Notes under the pieces: model-generated | Databases searched by the model: none | What the model was told of the DNA's origin: nothing | What the model saw: the letters and a program-made list of their open reading frames with translations, nothing else | Part shown: piece by piece, positions 1 through 9,148 of the stretch | How positions within the stretch are numbered: the stretch's first letter is position 1 | How the letters are laid out: every line of letters starts with the position of its first letter | NCBI RefSeq assembly: GCF_004762035.2 | Contig: NZ_SIJK02000021.1 | Span: 37,203 to 101,202 of the forward strand | Source: Candidatus Chloroploca mongolica | Lineage (GTDB): Bacteria > Chloroflexota > Chloroflexia > Chloroflexales > Chloroflexaceae | Direction: 5' to 3' | Length of the DNA: 64,000 bases | Program-made: the position numbers and the translations under genes

Positions 1-1562
1 TTGGCGGCCAGGCGCCCCAGGATAATGTCATCACTCCGTTGGATCAAACGGCCCTCGCTCACGCGATAATGGGCGATATGGTTCTCGCGGGGGTCAAGGC
101 CATAGAGCAAAAAGAAGGGCAGGCCAGGTACCGCCGTTGAGCCAAAGACCAGCCGCGAGACAGCTTTGACCTCGGGGTGGGTGCGAAGATGATCGGCGAG
201 CCGTTCGTCAATTGACGAGAACATCGCATCAGACGCGCCCGCTTGCTGGGCGAGAATATCAGCCTGGCCGGCACCAAGCATCTCGGTAATGACCTGACGC
301 GAGCCTTCGGCGATGCCACTGAGTGCAACGATCAAACCAACGCCAACGCCGATCCCAAGCATGGTCATCAAACTACGCGTCGGTCGGCGCAGCAGATTGC
401 GGAGCGCCGGCCCGCGTAGCAACGGGGCCAACAGGCGTGCCATCAAGCCCCAACGCACACTCGACCCTGCCTCGGCGCGCATCGCCTCGACCGGGGCAAG
501 GCGGGCGGCCCGCCACGCCGGATAGCCGCCGCCAACTAGTCCAAGCACACCGGCAATCAGCACCGCCTGCACCATCGCCGACGATTCCAATTCACCGCTA
601 AGGAAGCCACTCAACGCCGCCGATTGAGCTAGCAGTGTAATTGAACCAGCCGCGAGCAACAGGCCAAGCAGACCACCGGCGAACGCCACGATCAGCGCTT
701 CACCAATGATCATGCTCACCACACGCCGCCTGCGCCACCCAAGCGCCCGCAGCACCCCGATCTCGCGGGTGCGCTCAAAAACGCTCATCAACTGAGCATT
801 CATCATCCCCAGGCCACCAACCAGCATCGCAAAAATGCCGATCACCCAGCCCATCGAACGATAAATTTCAAGCAGATCGTCCTGACTATGGGGATCGCCC
901 GAGCGCGTCGCTGCCAGATCAGGCCAGCGTTGCTCAATGCGCTCTTTGAGCGCATCGCGTTCATGGGCATCACGGACAAGAACTTTGAAAAAGGTCACCT
1001 GGCGACGGCGATCAAAGGCACGCTGCGCATCATCAAGATGGATCACCGCCCCATTGTCTTCAAAGCTCGCCCCGGTCTCATAGATCCCAACAACGGTATA
1101 GCTCATCTCATTGATGCGAAACTTATCACCAACCTGCTTTTTGAAATTGAGCGCTGCCTGACGACCGAGAATCAATTCACGGCGGGTAGCCACCGAACGC
1201 CCATCAACAATGCGATAACGCTGGATCGCAAACCCACGCGGTTCTTCACCCGCAATGAGAAAATAGGGCGTCTCGGGCAACTGCAGAATGCCGATGACCG
1301 TCCGATTCACGGCCGTCACACCCGGCATCGCGGTAATTTCATCACCGATCTCGGCATCGATAGCGCCCATCATAATCATGAGCGCATCTTTCTGGCTAAT
1401 GAGCAGATCGGCATCGCGGGTATCGCCCGCACTGCCAAACCCACGCGCCATACCCTCACCAAAGGCCGAGAGCACCACGACCGCCGCGACCCCGATCGCA
1501 ACGCCAAGCAGGGTCAGCAGGGTACGAACCTTGCGTCGCAGCAGATTTTTGAAACTGAGCAT
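1..1562 (-). CDS. ABC transporter permease, double FtsX/MacB type (3' end outside window)
   Basis: The reading frame starts at 1562 (MLSFKNLLRRKVRTLLTLLG) and runs off the left edge, giving about 520 visible residues. It has a first membrane helix, a MacB-like extracytoplasmic domain, a three-helix FtsX core (IGVFAML-like and VSMIIGEALIVAFAGGLLG segments), then a second unit that again begins with a short basic stretch (LRNLLRRPTRSLMTMLGIG) followed by another MacB-type periplasmic core. Two FtsX units in one chain are typical of LolC/MacB-like exporter permeases of Gram-positive type. It follows the adaptor gene by 10 bp, so both are probably one efflux unit; the partner ATPase would lie beyond the left edge. 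Substrate is unknown. Confidence 0.85.
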   Translation of the reverse strand, partial: MLSFKNLLRRKVRTLLTLLGVAIGVAAVVVLSAFGEGMARGFGSAGDTRDADLLISQKDALMIMMGAIDAEIGDEITAMPGVTAVNRTVIGILQLPETPYFLIAGEEPRGFAIQRYRIVDGRSVATRRELILGRQAALNFKKQVGDKFRINEMSYTVVGIYETGASFEDNGAVIHLDDAQRAFDRRRQVTFFKVLVRDAHERDALKERIEQRWPDLAATRSGDPHSQDDLLEIYRSMGWVIGIFAMLVGGLGMMNAQLMSVFERTREIGVLRALGWRRRRVVSMIIGEALIVAFAGGLLGLLLAAGSITLLAQSAALSGFLSGELESSAMVQAVLIAGVLGLVGGGYPAWRAARLAPVEAMRAEAGSSVRWGLMARLLAPLLRGPALRNLLRRPTRSLMTMLGIGVGVGLIVALSGIAEGSRQVITEMLGAGQADILAQQAGASDAMFSSIDERLADHLRTHPEVKAVSRLVFGSTAVPGLPFFLLYGLDPRENHIAHYRVSEGRLIQRSDDIILGRLAA

Positions 1563-1572
1563 GACGCCCCCT

Positions 1573-3060
1573 TCAACCTTCGAGGGTCATGGTCGCCGTC
1601 ATATTCCAGCGCAGCCGCGGATCCCACGTTTGCGGGACAATCGTGACCGTATAGATGACATCGCCTTGATAGGTCTTGCCCATGGCTTCAATCTGGCTAA
1701 TCACACCGACAAGGTTGAGCTCAGGCAAAGCATCAAAGCTCAGAGCCACCGTATCACCTTCACGCACCGCCACAATATCCAGTTCGGTAAGATCGCTTGT
1801 CTCAATCTTCCACGAAGTCAGATCGGCCAGCACAAAGGCGGGCAACGTAGCCGATGGCTGTTCGCCTGGCTCAAGATTGATCGTCACCACCGTTGCGGCA
1901 AAAGGAGCGGTCAGTGTCGCTTTGGCAAGGGCAAGCTCGGCGAGGCGCAGATTGGCCTGGCTCGCACGTACACGCGCCTCGGCGGCGGCGATTGCTGGCG
2001 TTGAGGGATCGGCGAGCACCTGTTGCAACCCAGCTTCGGCCTGTTCCACACCAGCCTGGGCGGCCTCGAGTTCACCCGCACGAGCGGTACCACTCAACTG
2101 GGCCAGGCGCGCCTGAGCCGCGCTGACCCGTGCCCGCGCACCGGCGATCTGGTCATTCTCGGCCCCGGCGAGCAAACGATCACGCCGCGCCTCAAGTTCA
2201 CGCAGTTGCGCCGTGGCAGCCTCAATGCCGGTGCGTTCAGCCTGCATGGCGTGTTCCAGGGCAACCCGGGCCTCTTCAAGAGCGGCTTCGCCATTTGCCA
2301 CGGCACGGAAGGCCGCCGCTTCGGCATCCTGACGCGCCTGGGCAAGCGTTTCGCCCTGACGCTCGGCCTGTTCGCGCAGATCTTTATTTTCCCAGACAAT
2401 GCGACTATACGCATCCTGGAGATCACGCAGGGCATTCGCCGCCTGGGTCACCCGCACCTCGGCGGCAAGCTTGGCTGCCGCAAGCGCATCGCGTTGCGCC
2501 TGCAGATTGGCCTGGGCTTGTGCGACCGCTGCTTCGGCCTGGGTCAGTTCCGAGCGATTGGGGCCAGCCAGCAGCCGTGCCAGGAGCGCCTGGGCCTCAC
2601 GCAATTCATCGCGGGCAGCCTGAAGATCAGCCGCTGTGACCCGCCCGGCGGTCTGGCGCTCGGCGGCCTGCGCCTGCGCAAGTTGCGCCTCGGCGGCAGC
2701 GATTGCCTCGGGGCGCGCCGGCTCACGCAAAAGTTCATACTGCGCCTGCGCCTCGTCAAGCACCGCACGCGCCTGTTCAACCGCAGCTTCAAGCTCAGCC
2801 GTTTCCAACCGGGCCAGAGGTGCCCCTGGCTCGACCGTTTCACCCTCGCTGACCAGCACCTCGGCAACGGTACCAGGCAGCGCAAACTGCACCTCAACCG
2901 AACGGGCGGGCACAACCCGCCCATCAGCAATCACCAGTGGTGGTGGCGGCGCAAACGTATCTTCGATGACAGGCGTAGGCGTTGACGCCTGACCAAAGGA
3001 ACAACTTGTCAACAACAACGTTGCAACGAGCACGACCATGCCAAAACCATGTCGTGACAT
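1573..3060 (-). CDS. HlyD/RND-type efflux adaptor lipoprotein
   Basis: The 495-residue protein begins with a lipoprotein signal with lipobox LLTSC (Cys near residue 20), so it should be anchored on the outer face of the membrane. A biotinyl-lipoyl-like half motif (VQFALPGTVAEVLVSEGETV) is followed by a very long Ala/Gln/Glu/Arg-rich coiled-coil hairpin (about residues 95-370) and the returning lipoyl half and beta-barrel. This is the membrane-fusion-protein architecture, with an unusually long hairpin. I chose the ATG at 3060, which has GAGGT five bases upstream; the codon before it is GTG. An extended -10 (TGCGATAAT, 3129-3137 minus strand) may drive it. It is the first gene of the exporter with the double-FtsX permease. 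Confidence 0.85.
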   Translation of the reverse strand: MSRHGFGMVVLVATLLLTSCSFGQASTPTPVIEDTFAPPPPLVIADGRVVPARSVEVQFALPGTVAEVLVSEGETVEPGAPLARLETAELEAAVEQARAVLDEAQAQYELLREPARPEAIAAAEAQLAQAQAAERQTAGRVTAADLQAARDELREAQALLARLLAGPNRSELTQAEAAVAQAQANLQAQRDALAAAKLAAEVRVTQAANALRDLQDAYSRIVWENKDLREQAERQGETLAQARQDAEAAAFRAVANGEAALEEARVALEHAMQAERTGIEAATAQLRELEARRDRLLAGAENDQIAGARARVSAAQARLAQLSGTARAGELEAAQAGVEQAEAGLQQVLADPSTPAIAAAEARVRASQANLRLAELALAKATLTAPFAATVVTINLEPGEQPSATLPAFVLADLTSWKIETSDLTELDIVAVREGDTVALSFDALPELNLVGVISQIEAMGKTYQGDVIYTVTIVPQTWDPRLRWNMTATMTLEG

Positions 3061-3093
3061 CACACACCTCTAATTCGTTGACACACTCATAAA

Positions 3094-3115
3094 CTTCAGG
3101 GCGCAGACCCTGAAG
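3094..3115 (-). other. Short hairpin in the adaptor leader
   Basis: Arms CTTCAGGG and CCCTGAAG form an 8-bp perfect stem with a 6-base loop in the 5' untranslated region of the efflux adaptor. It could stabilise the transcript or be incidental. Confidence 0.3.
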
Positions 3116-3210
3116 AGCATTCCCGTTCATTATCGCACACCTGTATCTACAAACGTGTAAAAGTCCCATAACAGCCTGTAACCGTTTCACCATCAATCCG
3201 CAAAGAAGTG

Positions 3211-3219
3211 TGCTACAAT
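3211..3219 (+). promoter_or_regulatory. Extended -10 promoter for the PpsR-like gene
   Basis: TGCTACAAT is a TGN-extended -10 element about 35 bases upstream of the start codon; no good -35 is visible at 17-base spacing, as expected of extended -10 promoters. Confidence 0.5.
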
Positions 3220-3253
3220 TTGACCCATTCTGGCCAGAAACATGAGGAAAACC

Positions 3254-4132
3254 ATGGATCAAACGAGGACACCGATGTCTCAGGATGCGAGTCTGGCCCC
3301 ACCGATCTATGTCGTATCAGGGGGCGAGGGACTGGTCGGATCGGAAGTGGCACGCCTGGTGATCAGCCAATTCGAGGGCGTCCAGGTACCCGTGATTGTC
3401 ATTCCGAATGTCCACACTACCGAGCAGATCAGTGAAGTCATCGAAGAAGCGCGGGTCAGCCGCGGAACCATCCTTCATACACTGATGGAGCCAGGCGTGC
3501 GTCGCGATCTGATGCGGAAGGCACGGGACAACCGCGTGGTCGAAATTGATCTGGTGGGTTCGGTTCTTGCCCGCGTTGCCACCCTGGTCGGCAAAGAACC
3601 TCTGGGCAAACCGGGGCTCTACAAACAACGCCTTTCGACCTATTTTGATCGCCTTGAGGCGATTGAATATTCGATCAAGCATGACGATGGTGCGCGCACC
3701 GATGAGTTGCACGACGCAGAGATTGTGCTCGTCGGCATTTCACGCGTCGGCAAAACCCCACTGAGTATGTACCTGGCCGTGCTTGGCTGGAAGGTGGCGA
3801 ATATTCCGCTGGTCAAAGAGGTTCCGCCCCCTGAAGCACTCTTTCAGATTGATCGCCGACGGGTGATTGGCCTTGTTGTTGACGCGGAACAGATCACCGC
3901 ACGGCGCCGCCATCGGCAGCGTCGGACAGGCATGGCGTTTGGGAGTCGGTATGTCAGCCAGGAGACGACCGAGGACGAGGTCGAATGGGCACGTCGCCTC
4001 TTTCGCCAGCATGGGTGGGCCACGCTTAATTTGACCGACCGCTCCATTGAAGAGAGCGCCGACGAAATCATTGCGCTCGTCGCGCGCTGGTTCAAACATG
4101 GTACGGAAATAGATCCGTCGGGAGAATCCTAG
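3254..4132 (+). CDS. ppsR: Pyruvate, phosphate/water dikinase regulatory protein (DUF299, PpsR family)
   Basis: A soluble protein of about 292 residues matching the bifunctional serine/threonine kinase-phosphorylase family that inactivates and reactivates PEP synthase or pyruvate phosphate dikinase. The P-loop-like motif GISRVGKTPLS, the following MYLAVLGWKVANIPLV strand and the IDRRRVIGLVVDA segment are characteristic. The usual N-terminal SDSTG..TAE motif is replaced by SGGEGLVGSEV, a divergence worth noting. ATG 3254 (GAGGAAA upstream) and ATG 3275 (GAGGA upstream) are both good starts; ATG 3242 lacks a ribosome-binding site. Transcribed alone, divergent from the efflux genes. Confidence 0.85.
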   Translation: MDQTRTPMSQDASLAPPIYVVSGGEGLVGSEVARLVISQFEGVQVPVIVIPNVHTTEQISEVIEEARVSRGTILHTLMEPGVRRDLMRKARDNRVVEIDLVGSVLARVATLVGKEPLGKPGLYKQRLSTYFDRLEAIEYSIKHDDGARTDELHDAEIVLVGISRVGKTPLSMYLAVLGWKVANIPLVKEVPPPEALFQIDRRRVIGLVVDAEQITARRRHRQRRTGMAFGSRYVSQETTEDEVEWARRLFRQHGWATLNLTDRSIEESADEIIALVARWFKHGTEIDPSGES

Positions 4133-4935
4133 GCGCAATACCATTCAAAGAAGCGCACGCGAAGGCGCGAAGGCGCGAAGGGGTCGCGCATCTACGCGGC
4201 AAAGAAGCGCACGCGAAGGCGCGAAGGGGTCGCGCATCTACGCGAAAAACGTTGCGCCTTTGCGTCAAAACAACCGCCTTATACCAATTCCGCTTGAAGG
4301 TGCCGCATTGTCATGCTGAGCGCAGCGAAGCATCTGTGCCGTTGGGACGCCCGTGACCCTTCGCTTCGCTCCTGCGCAACAAACCTCATGGATGGTCGGA
4401 TCGCAACGCTTCCGCGGTCATTCCGAACGAAGCCGTAGGCGCAGTGAGGAATCTGCACTGATCGACATGGAAGACCCCTCACTTCGTTCGGGGTGACAAG
4501 GGCGTTCGGGGTGACAAGGGCGTTCGGGGTGACAAGGGCGTTCGGGGTGACATTGCGGGCCTGGGCACCAGCCTGGTTGCTCACGGCATCACTCCTTAGC
4601 AACACACCTCCTGGGCGGAGCGCAACGCCTCCCCGCCTCCTGGGCGGAGCGCAACGCCTCCCCGCCTCCTGGGCGGAGCGCAACGCCTTCGTTGTCATTC
4701 CGAACGAAGCCGTAGGCGTAGTGAGGAATCTGCACTGATCGACATGGAAGACCCCTCACTTCGTTCGGGGTGACAAGGGCGTTCGGGGTGACAAGGGCGG
4801 TGTTCGGGGTGCCATGGCCGGGCCGGTGCAACACCCTGGTTGCGCACGGCATCACTGGCCCACAGGCCATGTGGTACTCAGGGTAACCATGCGGGCTCCT
4901 CAACGGTAAATGGTATTATGTGCAAGGTATTGATC
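4133..4935. repeat. Gene-free block of dispersed and tandem repeats
   Basis: About 800 bases without a credible gene. It holds a direct repeat of about 45 bases (4147-4197 and 4201-4244, rich in GCGAAGGCGCGAAGG), a CGCCTTTGCGTCAAAAC element near 4253-4270, an 18-bp unit GGCGTTCGGGGTGACAAG in tandem (about 4 copies, 4485-4554), a 29-bp unit starting CCTCCTGGGCGGAGCGCAAC in three copies (4607-4693), and two copies of a block of about 95 bases (4417-4514 and 4695-4792) containing GAAGCCGTAGGCG and ACTTCGTTCGGGGTGACAAG. Open frames here are repeat artefacts. Confidence 0.8.
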
Positions 4936-4990
4936 CTAGTCGTTGACCTTCTGGACCCAGTACGACCACTTCATGTGCATGGGGAGAGGC

Positions 4991-7831
4991 TCAACGCTTG
5001 AGTTCAAAGAGGGTTTGGCCGAGCAACTTCTCAGCCAGTTCCGCAGGTTGCGGTGGGCTGATGAGGTAGCCCTGGATGGCATCACAACCATGGTGCATCA
5101 AGAACGTACGCTGCGCCTGGGTCTCAACACCTTCAGCCACAATGCGCATATCGAGGATATGCCCGATCGCAATCACAGCACTGGCAATCGCAGCTGCATC
5201 CTTGCTCTCGGTAATATCGCGGACAAAGGAGCGGTCAATCTTTAGGATCTGCACTGGCAAGCGGCGCAAATACCCAAGCGACGAATAGCCTGTGCCAAAA
5301 TCATCAATCGCAAGCTGTACCCCAATCGCCCGTAACTCTTTGAGCAACGCAATCGTACGTTCAATATCGAGCATCGCAGCACTTTCGGTCACTTCGAGGT
5401 GCAAACTCCTTGGGGGAAGCCCCATCGCCGTGAGCAAATTCGCCACCAGGCGGGGCAAGTGGGGATTCTGGAGACTCCGTACCGAAAGGTTGACCGAAAC
5501 CGAGAGGTGGTCATACCCCTGGCGATGCCAGGACTGCAACTGCGTCAGGGCACGCCCGAGGACCCAGAGATCAATCCGGGTAATGAGGCCGGTCTCTTCG
5601 GCAAAGGGCACAAACTCGGCGGGGCTAATCATCCCGCGTTCCCAGTTATACCAGCGGACAAGCGCCTCAAACCCATAGACATGGCCCGTCTGCACATCGG
5701 CAATGGGCTGATAGAACACGCGCAACTCGTCTTCGTCGATGGCCCGACGCAGGCTGGTATCGAGATGCAGGAGATCCATACTGCGGGTATGCATCTCGTT
5801 ATCAAAGACCATCGCGCAGGCGCGCCCATTGGCTTTCGCCTGATAGAGTGCGGTATCGGCATCACGCAAGAGATCCTCGGCGCGGGTATAGACCCCGGTC
5901 ATGAAGGCAATACCAATACTGGCCTGGATCGTAATCTCGAGTGACTCGATTGCCATCGGCTGAGAGAGGATATCCTGGATGCGTTCAGCCACCCTGGTGG
6001 CACTCTCGATCGAACGCATATCAGGGAGCAACAAGGCGAACTCATCGCCACTGATACGGGCCACCACGTCACTAAAGCGCCGCGAGTTCGAGAGACGCTG
6101 CGCGACGATCCGCAAGACCTCATCGCCAGCCGCGTGACCAAGGCTATCGTTGATCACCTTGAAGCGATCGAGATCGAGGAAAAGGACAGTGGCCTGACGC
6201 CCAGAAGCAAGATCCAGATGCTCGAGCATCTGTTCAATCGCCTGAACAAAATAGGTACGGTTCGGCAACCCGGTAAGCGGATCATGGAGTAACTCATAGC
6301 GCAAATGTTCTTCTGTCTGTTTACGCATACTAATGTCAGTCTGGGATCCTGCCATCCGCACCATCGTCCCGTGCTCGTCGGCAACAGCCATGCCCCGCGC
6401 CAGCACCCAAAGGTAGGTCACACCATCGCGGCAGAGCATCTGATATTCGCTCTCAAAATGGGGCAAATCGCCACGCAAATGAGCGTCGATCCGGGCACGC
6501 ACATGGTCATAATCGGCGGGATGAATACGTTTGAACCATTCATCGGGGCTATCGCCGATCGCATCATCGCCATAGCCAAGCATCATCTTCCAACGCAGCG
6601 AATAGTGGATCGTCTGGGTGCGCAGATCCCAATCCCAGATACCGTCATTAGCCCCCTGGAGGGCCAAGACATAGCGCGACTCGCTCTCGCGAAGAGCCTG
6701 TTCGGCATGGCGACGGGCGGCCAGGGTCTCGAGAAATGCATTGAACCAGCGCGTCAGTTCACCGATCTCATCATGACTAGTCGCCTGCAACGGCTCTGAC
6801 CAACCCGGGCGATCACTCTGATAGAGCTGAAAACGGTACGTCAACTGGCGGATGGGATTGACGACGGAACGTGAGACAAGCAGCACACCAACAGCCACAA
6901 TCAACAGGGCCAGCCCCATTGCCACAACGGTAACCGTTCCAATCGCCTGCACACCTTGATCAAGCGTCTGCACTGGCACGAGACTCATAATAAGCCAGTC
7001 GGTGACCTGCGATTGTACAGAGTTGATCACCATCGGCTGATCATTAATGACGTGGGTAACGCTATCTTGAGCCTCTTGTACCAGATGCAACAGGTCAGGA
7101 TGGAGCATAGCACCAATCAGATCGGTCTGCGGATGATAAATAATCTGACCTCGCGTGTCACTCACCAGCATAAACCCGTCCATACCCAGATCGACATGAT
7201 TAAAATGTTTCTGGAGCATCTGCGGATCGTAGTTGACCAACAGCGTTGCGACAGGTCGTGCCTGAGCGGTACCGACATCAACGGTCATCAACGCGCGGGC
7301 AAGCGTCACGACATGCCTGGTATTCGAATTACTATTGACATTTTCAATCAGACCAAACCAGACAACCTCGGGGGCAGCGGCACGTGTTTGGGCAATAATA
7401 TCGTCACGTAGATCGGTACGAATATTCGAGATATTGAGCGTATCACCAACATGGTAATGCACGCCATTCTCGGTAAAAATATCAATCGAGACAACCCCAC
7501 CAAGGTCGGTGTAACTATCAAGGATATACCCAATCTGCGCCTGGGTTGCCAGGCGCGTGTAGGTATCCATTTCGGCCTCAGTCTGACCGAGAGCCTGAAG
7601 CACTGGTTCAACACTCGAAAGATTGATGATCAGACGCTCGAGTTGCTCAAGGCTGAAATCTAGATGGTCGCGATGGCTATTAAGCAACTCGGTCGTATAG
7701 TGACTCACTTCATCATTCACGACCGTGCGCGACACTTGATATGAAGCAACGCTGACAATCATCAGTGGGAGAATACTGATCACCATCAGAATGGCTATAA
7801 ATTTCCGGGTTAGATTGAGCCGCACGCGCAT
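4991..7831 (-). CDS. Membrane sensor with Cache, HAMP, PAS, GGDEF and EAL domains
   Basis: 946 residues. Helix 1 lies at about 10-30, an extracytoplasmic double-Cache-like region at about 31-300, helix 2 at about 305-328, HAMP to about 385, a PAS domain at about 390-510 (ANDGIWDWDL, SQTDISMRKQTEEHL), a GGDEF domain at about 515-675 and an EAL domain at about 690-940. The diguanylate cyclase signature is SGDEF (second Gly present, first replaced by Ser), and the phosphodiesterase signature FEALVRW plus DDFGTGYSSLGYL are intact, so cyclic-di-GMP hydrolysis is likely, with synthesis possible. It starts 9 bp after the binding-protein gene, implying that the two work together. Confidence 0.93.
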   Translation of the reverse strand: MRVRLNLTRKFIAILMVISILPLMIVSVASYQVSRTVVNDEVSHYTTELLNSHRDHLDFSLEQLERLIINLSSVEPVLQALGQTEAEMDTYTRLATQAQIGYILDSYTDLGGVVSIDIFTENGVHYHVGDTLNISNIRTDLRDDIIAQTRAAAPEVVWFGLIENVNSNSNTRHVVTLARALMTVDVGTAQARPVATLLVNYDPQMLQKHFNHVDLGMDGFMLVSDTRGQIIYHPQTDLIGAMLHPDLLHLVQEAQDSVTHVINDQPMVINSVQSQVTDWLIMSLVPVQTLDQGVQAIGTVTVVAMGLALLIVAVGVLLVSRSVVNPIRQLTYRFQLYQSDRPGWSEPLQATSHDEIGELTRWFNAFLETLAARRHAEQALRESESRYVLALQGANDGIWDWDLRTQTIHYSLRWKMMLGYGDDAIGDSPDEWFKRIHPADYDHVRARIDAHLRGDLPHFESEYQMLCRDGVTYLWVLARGMAVADEHGTMVRMAGSQTDISMRKQTEEHLRYELLHDPLTGLPNRTYFVQAIEQMLEHLDLASGRQATVLFLDLDRFKVINDSLGHAAGDEVLRIVAQRLSNSRRFSDVVARISGDEFALLLPDMRSIESATRVAERIQDILSQPMAIESLEITIQASIGIAFMTGVYTRAEDLLRDADTALYQAKANGRACAMVFDNEMHTRSMDLLHLDTSLRRAIDEDELRVFYQPIADVQTGHVYGFEALVRWYNWERGMISPAEFVPFAEETGLITRIDLWVLGRALTQLQSWHRQGYDHLSVSVNLSVRSLQNPHLPRLVANLLTAMGLPPRSLHLEVTESAAMLDIERTIALLKELRAIGVQLAIDDFGTGYSSLGYLRRLPVQILKIDRSFVRDITESKDAAAIASAVIAIGHILDMRIVAEGVETQAQRTFLMHHGCDAIQGYLISPPQPAELAEKLLGQTLFELKR

Positions 7832-7840
7832 AAAAAAGCC

Positions 7841-8854
7841 TTACGGTTGACGCGTACCTGTCACAAGCAAGGTGGAGATCATCGTCTCGGTAGGCACCGT
7901 CTCGCCCTGAAGCATCTTGTAGGCATACTGAACACCCAGATAGCCCTGTTCAGCGGCTTGCTGATCAATGGTCGCCTGTAACGAACCATCTTGCAGCGTC
8001 GGCTGGACTTCCTGAAGGTTATCAAACGCGGCGACGAGCACATGATCATACCCATGCTCGCTGAGAAACCGGATCGTGCCCAGGGCCATCATATCGTTGG
8101 CACAGAAGATCGCCCCAAGATCGGGATGCTCGGTCAAAAACTGGGCGGCAACCTTGTAGCCTTCATCAATTTTCCAGAAGCCACTTGCCGTCGCAACGAT
8201 CGTAATATTCGGGTTCTCACGAAACGCCCGGCGCGCCCCCTGTTCGCGATCAATCGCATTCTGGGCCGTAGGAATGCCCTGCATAATCGCCACTTTTGTG
8301 CGCGTCGTAAGCTGATCGCTAATGACGCGCGCCGAGTCATACGCCCCGGCTTCATTATCAACACTGATAAACGGAACCCCCACCAGGCCCAGCTTTTCGG
8401 CCACTGCCATATCCAGGCGATTATCAATATTCACAATGATAATGCCAGCCTGCCGCGCCTCGTGGAGGACAGGGATCAGACTCGTTGAGTCGCCAGGGGC
8501 AATGACAATGGCGTCAACCCGCGTATCAATCAGATCGTTCACAATCGCGATCTGCTGATCAATCGAGGTCTCCTGCGCCGCCGTCTTCACAATCAACTCG
8601 ATGCCAAGTTCGGCTTCAGCCCGGCGCGCCCCCCGTTCCATCTCAATAAAAAACGGGTTGGTCAAGGTCTTCATCACCAACCCGATCTGAACCGTGGGCT
8701 GCGCTGCTGGAGCCGTAGCGGGAATTGCTGAAGTAGCGTCGATGAGGGTCAATGAAGATGAGCCGGTTGAACCACAGCCAACCAGGGCCAGAACAAAGAA
8801 GACAACCCAGAAGCCCCGTAACAGCGACGCGTGAGTGAAATGGGTCGCGCTCAT
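7841..8854 (-). CDS. Sugar-type periplasmic binding lipoprotein (RbsB/LacI fold)
   Basis: 337 residues with a signal peptide and lipobox ALVGC, followed by the type I periplasmic binding fold: QIGLVMKTLTNPFFIEMERGA, DAIVIAPGDSTSLIPVLHEA, FISVDNEAGAYDSARVI, AIFCANDMMALGTI and VLVAAFDN are all hallmarks of ribose/galactose-type binding proteins. No permease or ATPase lies nearby; the only partner is the downstream Cache-GGDEF-EAL receptor. Role inferred: ligand capture for signalling, as in LuxP/LuxQ-like pairs, rather than transport. Start at 8854 has GGAG about 10 bases upstream. Confidence 0.88.
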   Translation of the reverse strand: MSATHFTHASLLRGFWVVFFVLALVGCGSTGSSSLTLIDATSAIPATAPAAQPTVQIGLVMKTLTNPFFIEMERGARRAEAELGIELIVKTAAQETSIDQQIAIVNDLIDTRVDAIVIAPGDSTSLIPVLHEARQAGIIIVNIDNRLDMAVAEKLGLVGVPFISVDNEAGAYDSARVISDQLTTRTKVAIMQGIPTAQNAIDREQGARRAFRENPNITIVATASGFWKIDEGYKVAAQFLTEHPDLGAIFCANDMMALGTIRFLSEHGYDHVLVAAFDNLQEVQPTLQDGSLQATIDQQAAEQGYLGVQYAYKMLQGETVPTETMISTLLVTGTRQP

Positions 8855-9029
8855 GTGTTAATACTCCGCTGTTGCTCACGACATGGTATCATCATATCAA
8901 CCGTACCATACCACGGTATTACCAGAAACTCTCTTTGCGCACGAGAGCGCTTTGCTCACCTCTTTATCACCTGCGTAACAAGCCAAAAGGCAGCCACCGA
9001 GCGTTTCTCATGGCAGACAAGGTTTCATT

Positions 9030-9075
9030 GGAGTGCCGACTTTAGTCGGCTGAAGCCAACTGAAGTCGGCACTCC
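9030..9075. repeat. REP-like hairpin (GTGCCGACTTTAGTCGGC family)
   Basis: Arms GGAGTGCCGACTT and AAGTCGGCACTCC enclose a region with a second GTCGGC/GCCAAC half. Related elements occur at 47859-47894 and 61611-61658. Confidence 0.6.
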
Positions 9076-9148
9076 GTGGGGCGCAAACAGTCACGTGCCT
9101 ACGAACCTTGGCTTAGAGGAAAGACTAGTTTCTTATGAGGTAAATCCA

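Noticed and set aside
4485..4693. Tandem repeats considered as a CRISPR array
   Set aside because: Units are directly abutted with no unique spacers and no cas genes are nearby; the same applies to 24733-24780 and 30830-30956.
8831..9148. N-terminal extension of the amidase frame
   Set aside because: The extra 106 residues overlap the divergent gene's start and a REP-like hairpin and are not protein-like; ATG 9149 has a good ribosome-binding site and opens a signal peptide.
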